38,852 nt of DNA, taken from NCBI GenBank assembly GCA_024642625.1, contig JAHEAU010000005.1, positions 1 to 38,852 of the forward strand. The letters run 5' to 3'. Position numbers and translations under genes: made by a program. This document shows positions 8,105-16,698 of this stretch, one piece after another. Under the pieces are notes generated by a model that was given only the letters and a program-made list of their open reading frames with translations, was not told the origin of the DNA and made no database searches. How positions within the stretch are numbered: the stretch's first letter is position 1; each line of letters begins with the position of its first letter. Source of the stretch: Lewinellaceae bacterium (GTDB lineage: Bacteria; Bacteroidota; Bacteroidia; Chitinophagales; Saprospiraceae).

Positions 8105-9424
8105 ATGCACCACGTTCAAGACGCCACAGTTCTGGTCAACCCTCCACTCAACGACCGTCGAACGATTAATGGTTGGGCGATTTTTGACTGGGCTAATTCC
8201 TCATATGCTCTCGTCATATCCTCCGCAATATTTCCGGCATACTATACGAGCATCACAGATGATATGATCCAATTCGGATCCATTTCAATATCAAATAGTG
8301 CCTTGTATGCCTATGCGTTATCCCTATCATATATCATTATTGCAGCGCTCTCCCCTATCCTTTCCGGAATAGCTGATGCATCAGGGAGAAAGAAATTTTT
8401 CTTGAAAGTATTCACGACAATTGGCGCTGTCAGCTGTCTGACCTTGTATTTCTTTCGTGGAATGGATCAATTGGATACAGGCATACTTGCCTTTATGGGC
8501 GCCACCATTGGGTTTACAGGTGCCCTGGTTTTTTATAATGCCTATTTACCAGAAATCGCTACGGAAGATCGATTTGACCGTGTTTCAGCCAAAGGATTTG
8601 CCTTTGGGTATATCGGCAGTGTAATTCTTCTGATACTTAATCTCGTCGTCATTATGAACTACGAGGCATTCGGCATTGCAAGCCAAGGGGTAGCTACCCG
8701 TCTGGCATTTGTCTCCGTCGGTATCTGGTGGCTGGGTTTTGCGCAGATTACTTTTCTTCGTTTGCCAAAAGATCGAAAAGGGCAATTTGAATCACAGACA
8801 TTAAGACGGGGCTTCCGTGAGTTGCACATGGTGTGGCAGCAATTAGCCCAGCTGCCAAATATCAAGCGGTTTTTGTTGTCCTTTTTCTTCTATAGTGCTG
8901 GCGTACAAACTGTGCTCTATCTCGCTGCAACATTTGCTGAGAAAGAACTCCATTTTGAAACCACCAATTTGATCATTCTCATTCTTGTCCTCCAGTTGGT
9001 AGCCATTGTAGGAGCCTACTTTTTCGCTTTCCTATCTGAACGAATGGGTAACAAGAAGGCAATCTTTTCAATGTTATTCATCTGGATCCTGGTATGTATT
9101 GCAGCTTATTTCACATACAGTCAGGTTCAGTTTTACGTCATTGCTGGATTTGTGGGCCTTGTCATGGGAGGTATACAGTCCCTCTCGAGATCCACTTATT
9201 CCAAGTTAGTACCTATCAATACACCAGATCGAACCAGCTACTTCAGTTTTTATGATATTCTGGAAAAACTGGCCATTGTTGTCGGAACATTTTCATGGGG
9301 TGCGATAGAACAACTCACTGGAGGTATGCGTCCTTCCATTTTGGTCCTGATAATATTTTTCATTATTGGTATGCTACTCCTCTCCAGAGTAACAATCAAA
9401 CAGCACAACCAGAACATAGTCTAG
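8105..9424 (+). CDS. UMF1/Atg22-type major facilitator transporter
   Basis: Integral inner-membrane transporter with about 12 membrane segments and 439 residues. The family signature is clear at the N-terminus (TINGWAIFDWANSSYALVISSAIFPAYYT), followed by PILSGIADASGRKKFFLK, the usual MFS loop 2-3 motif region, FYNAYLPEIA and SAKGFAFGYIGS. Relatives in yeast export vacuolar amino acids; bacterial substrates are mostly unknown. The track start (TTG 8090) lies before a TATATTTG promoter box, so I use ATG 8105, which probably begins a leaderless mRNA. It is divergent from rimK and convergent with the beta-helix gene, seven bases apart. Confidence 0.92.
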   Translation: MHHVQDATVLVNPPLNDRRTINGWAIFDWANSSYALVISSAIFPAYYTSITDDMIQFGSISISNSALYAYALSLSYIIIAALSPILSGIADASGRKKFFLKVFTTIGAVSCLTLYFFRGMDQLDTGILAFMGATIGFTGALVFYNAYLPEIATEDRFDRVSAKGFAFGYIGSVILLILNLVVIMNYEAFGIASQGVATRLAFVSVGIWWLGFAQITFLRLPKDRKGQFESQTLRRGFRELHMVWQQLAQLPNIKRFLLSFFFYSAGVQTVLYLAATFAEKELHFETTNLIILILVLQLVAIVGAYFFAFLSERMGNKKAIFSMLFIWILVCIAAYFTYSQVQFYVIAGFVGLVMGGIQSLSRSTYSKLVPINTPDRTSYFSFYDILEKLAIVVGTFSWGAIEQLTGGMRPSILVLIIFFIIGMLLLSRVTIKQHNQNIV

Positions 9425-9431
9425 CTGGGCA

Positions 9432-10919
9432 TTAGTATTGATATTCATAGCACCCCATATCGGGAGCAACGGGGTCACGGACAAACCCATCCAAATCCAG
9501 TGGTATTGCAGGAATAGGCAAGGCAAGACCTTCTACAACAGAAAGTGTATCCAGGTGATAATCATCCTCATTTAAATCTCGAAAAAGAGGTTGACCAAAT
9601 GTATAATTCTGGCAGCTTGTGGATTGATTGAAAAATTCAGGCCACTGTTCTGCTTTCAATAGATCTTTTACGCGTACCAGACTATGACTAAAGTCGTATT
9701 CAAATGCACCGGGGACTCCACCTGTCCCATCGATCATTGTAATCTCATCCTGGTTATTCCCAGTTAGAATACAATTCTCAAAAGTCATCGATAATGGGAG
9801 AACATAAGCATCAGAGCACAATGGATCCAAACAAAAGGTATTACTTGCTGAAAGAGCTTCTGCGGTATTTCCGAAATTGGCAATAGTGCAATATCGAAAG
9901 GAATGCGTGCCACCAAGTGCCAATTGAATCCCATTTCGTCCAGTATTGTGAACTAACAGATTATCAGCAGAAATATTACCAGCGTATGAGACAAGCCCAC
10001 TGCCAGACGTCCATCCAATCTCAGAATCTCGTATCGTCACATCCGCACTTGAATCCACAAATATTCCGGTAATAGAATGAAATATGATGGCATGTTCAAA
10101 TAAATGACCTTTCGAACCAGGACCTAAACGTATACCGCCCCATTGCCCTGGTAACTGACTAAAGGCCGGCTCAAGCCGATCAGACCGAAAAATGACAGGG
10201 TTTTCCTTTGTTCCTTCGACACGAATTCGACCTCTTTCCAACGTATAGATCAATCCATCTGTATAAAATCCATTTTCATTGGACACGACTCCACCATGTA
10301 GATGGATGCGTGTTCCTTCTTTAATCCGCAGGGTGCAGCTATCGATTAACAAAACACCAAAAATAACATAGGGCCGTGGATCATTCCAAAGAATTTCCTG
10401 GTTATTGCAGGATAACAGTGCCAACCCTTTGGAATTTGAGTTATTGGGAATATAAATAGCGTTTTGCCCCCATGCTTCAAGAATGATCTGTTGAGTATTT
10501 CCGTTTGTAATCAGAACTATAGCGTCAGAAACAATGAACGGACTAACAGAAACGGGTTGATCTGGATCAATAGTTACCTCTACAAATAAGTAAATACTAT
10601 CCTTGGCCAGGATTTCTACATCATGAAACGAATCGCCAGAAATTCCATCAACATTCATTCTAAAAAAAGGGGAGACTTCGCTTTTAAACCGGATCTCAGA
10701 AATCCGTACTGCTTGATCTTTCGGATTGAAAAGTTTAACTAATCGAGTTGAGGAACCTTGAGTTGTGAACACCGTATCAAATCGAAGTGTGTCAACGGAA
10801 AATGAAAGAGAAACATCAGAACCAATATAAACTGAGGGCTCCTTCAAACAACTACTGAGGATAAAGAACATTGCAACAATAGCCGCGAAAACAAAGATTG
10901 AACTGTCCGAATGTTTCAT
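9432..10919 (-). CDS. Right-handed parallel beta-helix lipoprotein
   Basis: A 495-residue exported lipoprotein. The signal peptide ends in a lipobox (FILSSC, C24). An Ig-like or transthyretin-like part follows (about residues 35-150: SFSVDTLRFDTVFTTQGSSTRLVKLFNP), then a parallel beta-helix with repeated turns (WGGIRLGPGSKGHLFEHAIIFHS, ITGIFVDSSADVTIRDSEIGWTSGSGL, NGIQLALGGTHSFRYCTIANFG). It ends DLDGFVRDPVAPDMGCYEYQY, a terminus frequent in such Bacteroidota proteins. No glycosidase or lyase catalytic set is recognisable, and there is no type IX C-terminal sorting domain. Likely surface or outer-membrane attached. TACCTTTA lies four bases before the ATG, so its mRNA may also be leaderless. 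Confidence 0.88.
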   Translation of the reverse strand: MKHSDSSIFVFAAIVAMFFILSSCLKEPSVYIGSDVSLSFSVDTLRFDTVFTTQGSSTRLVKLFNPKDQAVRISEIRFKSEVSPFFRMNVDGISGDSFHDVEILAKDSIYLFVEVTIDPDQPVSVSPFIVSDAIVLITNGNTQQIILEAWGQNAIYIPNNSNSKGLALLSCNNQEILWNDPRPYVIFGVLLIDSCTLRIKEGTRIHLHGGVVSNENGFYTDGLIYTLERGRIRVEGTKENPVIFRSDRLEPAFSQLPGQWGGIRLGPGSKGHLFEHAIIFHSITGIFVDSSADVTIRDSEIGWTSGSGLVSYAGNISADNLLVHNTGRNGIQLALGGTHSFRYCTIANFGNTAEALSASNTFCLDPLCSDAYVLPLSMTFENCILTGNNQDEITMIDGTGGVPGAFEYDFSHSLVRVKDLLKAEQWPEFFNQSTSCQNYTFGQPLFRDLNEDDYHLDTLSVVEGLALPIPAIPLDLDGFVRDPVAPDMGCYEYQY

Positions 10920-10923
10920 AAGT

Positions 10924-10931
10924 TAAAGGTA
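10924..10931 (-). promoter_or_regulatory. Possible -7 box of the beta-helix lipoprotein gene
   Basis: TACCTTTA on the minus strand, one mismatch from TAnnTTTG, separated from ATG 10919 by only ACTT. The spacing equals that at dprA and the alkaline phosphatase gene. No convincing -33 element is visible. Confidence 0.3.
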
Positions 10932-10978
10932 AATACAACAACAATGAAGATAGAATCAACAGCAGGAATAACGGCAAT

Positions 10979-11009
10979 AAAAAAGGCCGGATGAAGTTCA
11001 TCCGGCCTT
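10979..11009 (-). terminator. Intrinsic terminator after gldN
   Basis: Perfect inverted repeat AAGGCCGGATGAA / TTCATCCGGCCTT (10983-10995 and 10997-11009), GC-rich, followed on the minus strand by six T residues (10984-10979). It begins 26 bases after the gldN stop and closes the secretion cluster transcript. Confidence 0.9.
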
Positions 11010-11035
11010 AGTATATCCATTAAGATGTTAACTCA

Positions 11036-11899
11036 TTAGAATGACCATAGGTCATGCTCGTAGTTAAAAATATCCTGTTTGATCTTCTCACCTTCCATGA
11101 GGATATCTAATCCGGAGTAAATGTCTTCCAATCGGCGATCAAGAACATTTCGTTCCTTAATTACATAACTGGAAAAAAAACGCATCTCCATGATATCTTC
11201 CCAAGTCAAAGGACTAGCATCATTTCCGGTACGAAACGCAAGATGTTGAGCTAACGTGTACCGAGCATCCGGATAGTAGACCCAGAACAGTGGAAGTTCA
11301 AATCGGAAATTCCCGTTATCATCATAGCTGTTCATCAAAGGAGCAATACCAAGAATCCGTGAACGGACTTCAGATTTTTCCTTATCGAAATACCAAACTT
11401 CCTTTAAACGGAACCGTTTAACATCATCGGGATTCAATTCGTTGTTGACGATTTGAACGATCTCTTCATAAGTTTCCGGGTCGAAGGTAATGACCGTATC
11501 GACTTTGCTACCGATACCTGCCACCTCTTCCGGATGAAGGGGACGAGTAAAACGATCATCTTCTGTGCTATATACAGTGATTTCACCGTTAATAGCGGCA
11601 TCCAGAAGAATGGTGAAGAAACGCATATCCGGATTAATGAAGGGATGGTTCATCTTTTCACGGGTATCAATGACCCGCCAGATGCGCTTTTCCCAGTAAT
11701 AATCCGCTTCACGCACAGGAGCATAGGGGAGCACCCTTTTCTCAGTGGTCAACGTTTTTTCGACGACACCATCCAAAGGTGTTTTCGGTGCTGGATCACT
11801 GGATTCAGTACGGATTACCTCTGGAGTCTGGGCGAACAATGCACCACCTGCAAGCAGAAGGATAAATACACCCAAAAATTGTTTGAACAGCAACTTCAT
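11036..11899 (-). CDS. gldN: Type IX secretion system protein GldN
   Basis: Periplasmic/outer-membrane-associated partner of GldK; together they form the ring complex of the type IX secretion and gliding apparatus (PorN in P. gingivalis). The 287-residue product has a signal peptide (MKLLFKQFLGVFILLLAGGALFAQT, cleaved after about residue 23), then family-typical segments YYWEKRIWRVIDTREKMNHPF, RFFTILLDAAINGEITVYSTEDDRFTRPL, FRLKEVWYFDKEKSEVRSRILGIAPL and LPLFWVYYPDARYTLAQHLAFR. It is last in gldL-M-N, 18 bases after gldM, and followed by a strong terminator. Confidence 0.96.
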   Translation of the reverse strand: MKLLFKQFLGVFILLLAGGALFAQTPEVIRTESSDPAPKTPLDGVVEKTLTTEKRVLPYAPVREADYYWEKRIWRVIDTREKMNHPFINPDMRFFTILLDAAINGEITVYSTEDDRFTRPLHPEEVAGIGSKVDTVITFDPETYEEIVQIVNNELNPDDVKRFRLKEVWYFDKEKSEVRSRILGIAPLMNSYDDNGNFRFELPLFWVYYPDARYTLAQHLAFRTGNDASPLTWEDIMEMRFFSSYVIKERNVLDRRLEDIYSGLDILMEGEKIKQDIFNYEHDLWSF

Positions 11900-11917
11900 G
11901 CTAACGCAACTTATTAA

Positions 11918-13468
11918 TTAGCGAATCTTAAATACCATCGAGTTGATCTTCCGGCCAGCAGAGTCTCCAGGACAACGAGCCTTCACATCATCGAAATAAT
12001 AAACGTCACCAGGCTTAGCAGCCTTCACCAAGTTTTCAGCTTGAGTTTGGTAACGAGCTCCTTCATTTTCAGCAACGATAGGATCCTGACGAGGAGGTAC
12101 ACGAGTCAACGTGAAACTTTGAACGCGGCAAACCGCTTCAAAGTCAAAGTTGTCCAGAAATGCACCAACACCAGCCTGAGCTTTGAACTCTCCATTACCC
12201 ATCAATCCAGAGCTTTCTTTTCCAAGACGAGCGACTGGATCAGGGATCCTTTTGACCCTGAATAACTTCGAATCTTTCAGTCCAATACCAGGAGCTGACA
12301 CATTCACCATACATTCATTCGTAGGTGTCTTCACTTCAATCATGTAATTGGCGGAGCCAACCTTTTTGATTGTAGCACCTCCTCCATTGACAGTCACTTG
12401 AATATCATTAGAAGAAGCTCCAGCAGCTGATACCGAAATCGGGTTCTCAACACCAATATAGAATACATTCATTTTGTCGGCTGAAACTGTAACGCTTCGT
12501 TCACCAACTTCGTATTCAAAAGTCTTTTTATACGACTTCACTTCCTTGGTCAGAGGGTTCATTACCTGAATCTCAACGTTGTAGGATTTGGCACCGATCT
12601 GCGAAGTTCCTGTTTCATATGTTGCTTTACCTGCCTTTACAGGGAGGTTTGCACCATTGACAAGGATTCGCGTGTTGTCTCCTGCTGAGGTACTGAATGC
12701 ACTCAGGAAGACATCAGCAGAATAACGTTCGCCCTTGATCACATATCCTTTAACTGCAGATACAACAGGTTCGAACGCATCGAACTTGATGTCTTCACCT
12801 GCTACTTTACCCAAAATGAAATTGAGTGCGGTCGTAGAAGAAGCACGCGCATCATTTTGAAATTTGGTCAGAATTGGAAAAACAGCTGCAACTGGCATCT
12901 GCTTAAAGTTGTATTCTGTCCAGTTCGGCTTATCTGAAAGCTTTACAGCTTCATCATCAATTGCCAAAGGCATAGCAGACACAACGGCTGCATCATTATT
13001 GACGAGACCTGAAAGTTTTTCACGAGTTTCCCTGATTTTCTTCTCAAGTTCAAACCCTTTACCTTGTTTCCCATCTAAACCGACTAAAAGTCGAGTGGTC
13101 ACATCCTTGTCCTTGATTTTTACAGGCTTGGACGGATCCTTTTCGGAAGGCCCGCCAGCAGCTGCAAAGAGCTCCTTTTTCAGGTCTTCAACATAATTGT
13201 AGAATTCATCAGCGGTCGTTTTGACTTCCTGGGCTTGTGCAAGCCATTTGTCATTGACCTCGTTCTTGTACGCTTGAGCTTGTTTGTCGATATTTGTCAA
13301 CAATGTTGCATTAGTATTCTCAACGATGACGTTTGATTGAGCGATACCTTTATTTAGCGTAAAGAAGGCGTTCATAACTTCCGCGGAGATGTTCAGTGCC
13401 AACAAAGCTGTCAGCACCAAGTACATCAAGTTGATCATCAACTGCCGCGGTTCCTTTGGAATGGACAT
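11918..13468 (-). CDS. gldM: Type IX secretion system motor protein GldM
   Basis: Periplasmic shaft of the inner-membrane motor that powers type IX secretion and gliding. The 516 residues begin with a cytoplasmic stub, MSIPKEPRQLMINLMYLVLTALLALNISAEVMNAF, holding the single membrane helix with its conserved Glu, followed by a helical first domain (FTLNKGIAQSNVIVENTNATLL...) and several beta-rich periplasmic domains (for example GVENPISVSAAGASSNDIQVTVNGGGATIKK). It lies between gldL (47-base gap) and gldN (18-base gap), the conserved order. Confidence 0.97.
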   Translation of the reverse strand: MSIPKEPRQLMINLMYLVLTALLALNISAEVMNAFFTLNKGIAQSNVIVENTNATLLTNIDKQAQAYKNEVNDKWLAQAQEVKTTADEFYNYVEDLKKELFAAAGGPSEKDPSKPVKIKDKDVTTRLLVGLDGKQGKGFELEKKIRETREKLSGLVNNDAAVVSAMPLAIDDEAVKLSDKPNWTEYNFKQMPVAAVFPILTKFQNDARASSTTALNFILGKVAGEDIKFDAFEPVVSAVKGYVIKGERYSADVFLSAFSTSAGDNTRILVNGANLPVKAGKATYETGTSQIGAKSYNVEIQVMNPLTKEVKSYKKTFEYEVGERSVTVSADKMNVFYIGVENPISVSAAGASSNDIQVTVNGGGATIKKVGSANYMIEVKTPTNECMVNVSAPGIGLKDSKLFRVKRIPDPVARLGKESSGLMGNGEFKAQAGVGAFLDNFDFEAVCRVQSFTLTRVPPRQDPIVAENEGARYQTQAENLVKAAKPGDVYYFDDVKARCPGDSAGRKINSMVFKIR

Positions 13469-13515
13469 AAAATTTCTGTTTGCTCGTTAGGTGAAAGGAA
13501 CGGTTTCCAAACGGC

Positions 13516-14106
13516 TTATTTGCCGATGTTGGACATGGCATTAAGCACATTTCCATACACTGAATTGAGCGAACCGAGATTCTTATTCAAAGCAGATAGC
13601 TGCTCCTTATAAGCTTTGGTATCCTCCAGTGAATCAGAAAGATTGGCCATAGCATCGGACATATTCTTGTAGAATCCACCCATTGCCTTGATCTGATCTT
13701 TCGCACCTGCGAAGTCAACTTCCTGCAATGCTTTCAATGCACCCAGGCTCTTGGACATGGATTGTAATTCAGTCACCATGCTTCCCAATTGTCTTTCGAC
13801 AACTTCTCCATCCAAAGGATGAGCATCTGCGCCTTCACCTGCAGTAAGGGGTGCGATTTTACTGTTGTAGTTGTCTAATCCAGGATAGAGTTTTTCCCAA
13901 TAATAATCCTTCTCTGGACCAATAAGACCAAGGAAAAGGAATATAAAGGCTTCCGTTGAGAGACCAAGAATCAGCATCTCACTGGCATATTCCCAGCTTT
14001 CGAGTTTAAAAAGAGCACCAAGCAGTACAACTGAGGCACCAACACCGATAATAAGGTTCTTTAAGTACTTGAACCCAGAGGTTTTAAGAGAACTTTGCAA
14101 GCCCAT
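13516..14106 (-). CDS. gldL: Type IX secretion system motor protein GldL
   Basis: Inner-membrane stator-like protein that uses the proton-motive force with GldM. It has two membrane helices near the N-terminus (about residues 17-35, NLIIGVGASVVLLGALFKL, and 43-62, EMLILGLSTEAFIFLFLGLI). E52 in the second helix (LSTEAF) is the best candidate for the conserved membrane-buried Glu required in Flavobacterium GldL; the exact correspondence is inference. A long cytoplasmic helical region follows and may form a coiled coil (EDTKAYKEQLSALNKNLGSLNSVYGNVLNAMSNIGK). A hairpin terminator separates it from gldK, so gldL-M-N probably has its own promoter. Confidence 0.96.
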   Translation of the reverse strand: MGLQSSLKTSGFKYLKNLIIGVGASVVLLGALFKLESWEYASEMLILGLSTEAFIFLFLGLIGPEKDYYWEKLYPGLDNYNSKIAPLTAGEGADAHPLDGEVVERQLGSMVTELQSMSKSLGALKALQEVDFAGAKDQIKAMGGFYKNMSDAMANLSDSLEDTKAYKEQLSALNKNLGSLNSVYGNVLNAMSNIGK

Positions 14107-14166
14107 TGTCTAAAGCATTTTGTTTGGTTAAGCGAAACGTGTTTACTATTCAGAGTAAAGAGTAAG

Positions 14167-14196
14167 CCAATATAGTCATAAGGAAAGCCATTCAAG
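14167..14196 (-). promoter_or_regulatory. Possible promoter for gldLMN
   Basis: Minus strand CTTG (14196-14193), an 18-base spacer and TATATTGG (14174-14167); each box has one mismatch. It sits downstream of the gldK terminator and would give a leader of about 57 bases before gldL. One-mismatch boxes occur by chance often, so this is weak; its position is the main support. Confidence 0.3.
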
Positions 14197-14210
14197 GATG
14201 TTTTCCTAAA

Positions 14211-14251
14211 GAAAATGAAACAGGTGGAAAAGCGATTGCTTTTCCACCTGT
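14211..14251 (-). terminator. Hairpin terminator between gldK and gldL
   Basis: Perfect 14-base-pair inverted repeat ACAGGTGGAAAAGC / GCTTTTCCACCTGT with a four-base loop (14220-14251). On the minus strand it begins four bases after the gldK stop and is followed by a T-rich tract (TTCATTTTCTTT). It could fully or partly uncouple gldK from gldLMN. Confidence 0.75.
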
Positions 14252-14255
14252 CATC

Positions 14256-15509
14256 TTAAAAATCGTTAATCGAACGTCCAAGGAATGTCAATGCACAACG
14301 GAAACCAATATATGATTTTGTGCTATCCTGAAATTCCCAGTTGCGTGTTCCTGTCTCAAGGAAGAACCCAACATCCTTCCAAGATCCTCCGCGGATTACC
14401 TTCCGTTTGTCTGCTTCAGGATCATCTGCAGCAGCGTCATACTTGATGTCCGGGTTCAAGTCATGATAAAAGGATATTGCATTTTCAAAAAAAGCAGTTT
14501 CCGTCCATTCACTGACATTTCCAGACATATTATATAAGCCGTAATCATTTGGGAAATAAGCATCTCCACGGACAGTATACAAGCCACCATCTTCTGGATA
14601 ATTACCGCGACCAGGTTTGAAGTTGGCAAGTAAGCAACCTTTTGCGTTGCGCAGGTACATACCCCCCCATGGATATGGTGCAAGATCTTTGCCACCTCGA
14701 GCAGCATACTCCCACTCCGTCTCCGTAGGCAAGCGGAATTCTTCCGTATTCACTTCACCACGTTCTGCAGCGCGATACTGATTCCACAATTTCGTTCTCC
14801 AGAAAGAGAAGGCTTTGGCCATTTTCCAGTTTACACCGACAACTGGGTAGTCATCAAATGCTGGATGCCAGAAGTAATTTCGTGTATAAGGTTCGTTATA
14901 TGAATACGCAAAATCTCTGATCCATACCATTGTATCGGGATAGATCTTCACCTTGTCTTTCTTGATAAATGAAGTCCGTGGAGACTCGCCACGATCGGCA
15001 GCAGCACCTTTCCAGTCAAGCCACTCATAATCATAAACCAATTTCTGAACGTTCAATTCACGTTTACCCGCAAATCGATCATTTCCCTGATAATAAACAT
15101 CCTGAACGGCTTCATCTTCCCAATCAATCTCATATTCCCAATCAATACTTTGAGAACCGTCTGCGTTCTCAATATAAGCATCCATATAGGTTAGTGCGAC
15201 AGAATCTCGCACCCAATTCACAAACTGACGGTATTCATTGTTTGTGATTTCAGTATCGTCCATATAGAAACCAACGATTGAAATCGACTTCGGCCGCTGG
15301 ACAAATGTCCGGCTGATGTCTTCATCTCCTGAGCCTATGTGTAGAGTACCGGAAGGCACATAAACCATCCCGTAGGGGTTAATTCCCTGCCAAGACGGCC
15401 GGTCCATCACGCCGACAAGCTGCCCACTTTCCTTAGAGCCACAAGCACTTATATATAATAAGATGCTCAGGGCAGCGAAAACTTTGATAAGTTTTTTCAT
15501 GTCCTTCAC
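14256..15509 (-). CDS. gldK: Type IX secretion system lipoprotein GldK
   Basis: Outer-membrane lipoprotein that forms the periplasmic ring with GldN. The signal peptide ends in a lipobox (YISACGS, C23). The body is a formylglycine-generating-enzyme/sulfatase-modifying-factor fold: MVYVPSGTLHIGSGDED, SIVGFYMDDTEITNNEYRQFVNWV, RLPTETEWEYAARGG, PNDYGLYNMSGNVSEWTE and VIRGGSWKDVGFFLETGTRNWEF. As in other GldK/PorK proteins, the role is taken to be structural. ATG 15509 is used; ATG 15500 (MKKLIKVFAALS) is equally possible and keeps the signal peptide. It is preceded by porP/sprF and a candidate promoter, and followed by a strong hairpin. Confidence 0.96.
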   Translation of the reverse strand: MKDMKKLIKVFAALSILLYISACGSKESGQLVGVMDRPSWQGINPYGMVYVPSGTLHIGSGDEDISRTFVQRPKSISIVGFYMDDTEITNNEYRQFVNWVRDSVALTYMDAYIENADGSQSIDWEYEIDWEDEAVQDVYYQGNDRFAGKRELNVQKLVYDYEWLDWKGAAADRGESPRTSFIKKDKVKIYPDTMVWIRDFAYSYNEPYTRNYFWHPAFDDYPVVGVNWKMAKAFSFWRTKLWNQYRAAERGEVNTEEFRLPTETEWEYAARGGKDLAPYPWGGMYLRNAKGCLLANFKPGRGNYPEDGGLYTVRGDAYFPNDYGLYNMSGNVSEWTETAFFENAISFYHDLNPDIKYDAAADDPEADKRKVIRGGSWKDVGFFLETGTRNWEFQDSTKSYIGFRCALTFLGRSINDF

Positions 15510-15556
15510 CCGAATTTTACCTGGTATTGAATAGGTCGTTACTTAAAAACTGGCCG

Positions 15557-15587
15557 TAAATATAGCCGGATTCATAAAGAAATCAAA
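15557..15587 (-). promoter_or_regulatory. Candidate gldK promoter
   Basis: Minus strand TTTG (15587-15584), a 19-base spacer and TATATTTA (15564-15557): exact -33, one mismatch at -7. The predicted start near 15553 leaves a leader of about 43 bases. The -33 TTTG lies inside the T-tract of the weak hairpin after porP. Confidence 0.4.
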
Positions 15588-15607
15588 AAAAGATTCACAA
15601 AGGTGAA
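15584..15607 (-). terminator. Weak terminator-like hairpin after porP/sprF
   Basis: Minus strand TTCAC-CTTT-GTGAA followed by TC and seven T. The stem is only five base pairs, so read-through into gldK is likely even if it acts. Confidence 0.3.
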
Positions 15608-15690
15608 CTTATTAGTCAAAAAGCAAACGTGACACCAGAATCCCTATTGCCCTTTAAGACGGATAAAGTTAATAATTCCTTAATCAATCA

Positions 15691-16698
15691 CTATAAAAAG
15701 CGAGGATTATAAATGATGCCTGGCAATTTTCCCTTATTAAAGCCCGTCGGTATTCGATATTGGATCATCAATTCAAAGCTTCCGTTATGCACTTGCTTGA
15801 TTGCCGACAACCCAGACTCATATACATACATGATCAAAAACCGATCCGAAACATGAATTCCTGCTGTTAACAATAATGCATCTTGGGTGGCTCCTTTCCA
15901 TCCGCGATATCCCCCACCGACAATAAACCGCTCCCGCCAAGTCAGGAAACACTGGGTTGTCGCTTGCCATTGGGATAAATCCGTCGTCCAGAATGTCGTT
16001 GGAAATACTTCGAGGTCACCAAAATCTCCTTTCCAACTACCATGAAAAACAAAATGAGGCTTCAACTGCATACTGGATTTGACATCCGATCCAGAATACG
16101 ATAACTGCCCTCCCTGCGCATAGCGCCAGGATCCGCCAAATTGCCATTGATCATCCGAAATCATGGCGCCAAAATGGAATAAGGGACTCAAGGCATTTAC
16201 GCTACCTGTAGGCAATTTACCATCCTGATGATCAACTCCCCCATTTTGATATTGACCATCGGGTGTACGGATCGCACTTCCATCTAGACCAGACTGGAGA
16301 AAACCCCCAGCAAGACCCGCATGCATCGTCCAAGCACTACTGATAGGAAAATGGTAACCGTAAAGCAACGTGGCTTCTAAATTTGTAAGTACCCCGATTT
16401 GGTCCTGGATCAACGAAACGCCAAACCCTGATTGAAATGCTGCAAAGGGCATTTGACCACTCACGTGATAACCTGAAGGACTACCTGGTAATGAGTTCCA
16501 TTGCCGCCTCGCTGCGCCACTAAATATGACATCTTCTCCGATACCGGTAGCGGCCGGATTCATCTCCACAATTGACCAGGGTGTCAAGGCAAACTGAGGG
16601 AGTTGCTGGGCCATACCCGATCGAACTGCTAAACTTGAAACAAGCCAGATCAGCAGGTAGTAAAATCTATTGACATTCAAATTATTCTTCCAATTCAT
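15691..16698 (-). CDS. Type IX secretion system outer-membrane protein PorP/SprF
   Basis: Outer-membrane protein of the PorP/SprF family, which anchors type IX components or helps deliver gliding adhesins. A signal peptide ([31 protein letters not shown]) is followed by the typical mature start [54 protein letters not shown] and alternating barrel-type strands to the C-terminal region. Its position directly ahead of gldK reproduces the porP-K-L-M-N order of P. gingivalis, so it is probably the PorP-equivalent. Its ATG overlaps the stop of the DUF255 gene (ATGA). Exact subfamily is uncertain. Confidence 0.92.
   Translation of the reverse strand: MNWKNNLNVNRFYYLLIWLVSSLAVRSGMAQQLPQFALTPWSIVEMNPAATGIGEDVIFSGAARRQWNSLPGSPSGYHVSGQMPFAAFQSGFGVSLIQDQIGVLTNLEATLLYGYHFPISSAWTMHAGLAGGFLQSGLDGSAIRTPDGQYQNGGVDHQDGKLPTGSVNALSPLFHFGAMISDDQWQFGGSWRYAQGGQLSYSGSDVKSSMQLKPHFVFHGSWKGDFGDLEVFPTTFWTTDLSQWQATTQCFLTWRERFIVGGGYRGWKGATQDALLLTAGIHVSDRFLIMYVYESGLSAIKQVHNGSFELMIQYRIPTGFNKGKLPGIIYNPRFL

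Noticed and set aside
11453-11917. 154-codon plus-strand ORF
   Set aside because: Entirely antisense to gldN, with no recognisable domain; a shadow of the real gene.
14256-15509. GldK as an active formylglycine-generating enzyme
   Set aside because: The fold is that of the enzyme family, but position and lipobox identify the structural type IX lipoprotein, and no catalytic cysteine pair is seen.
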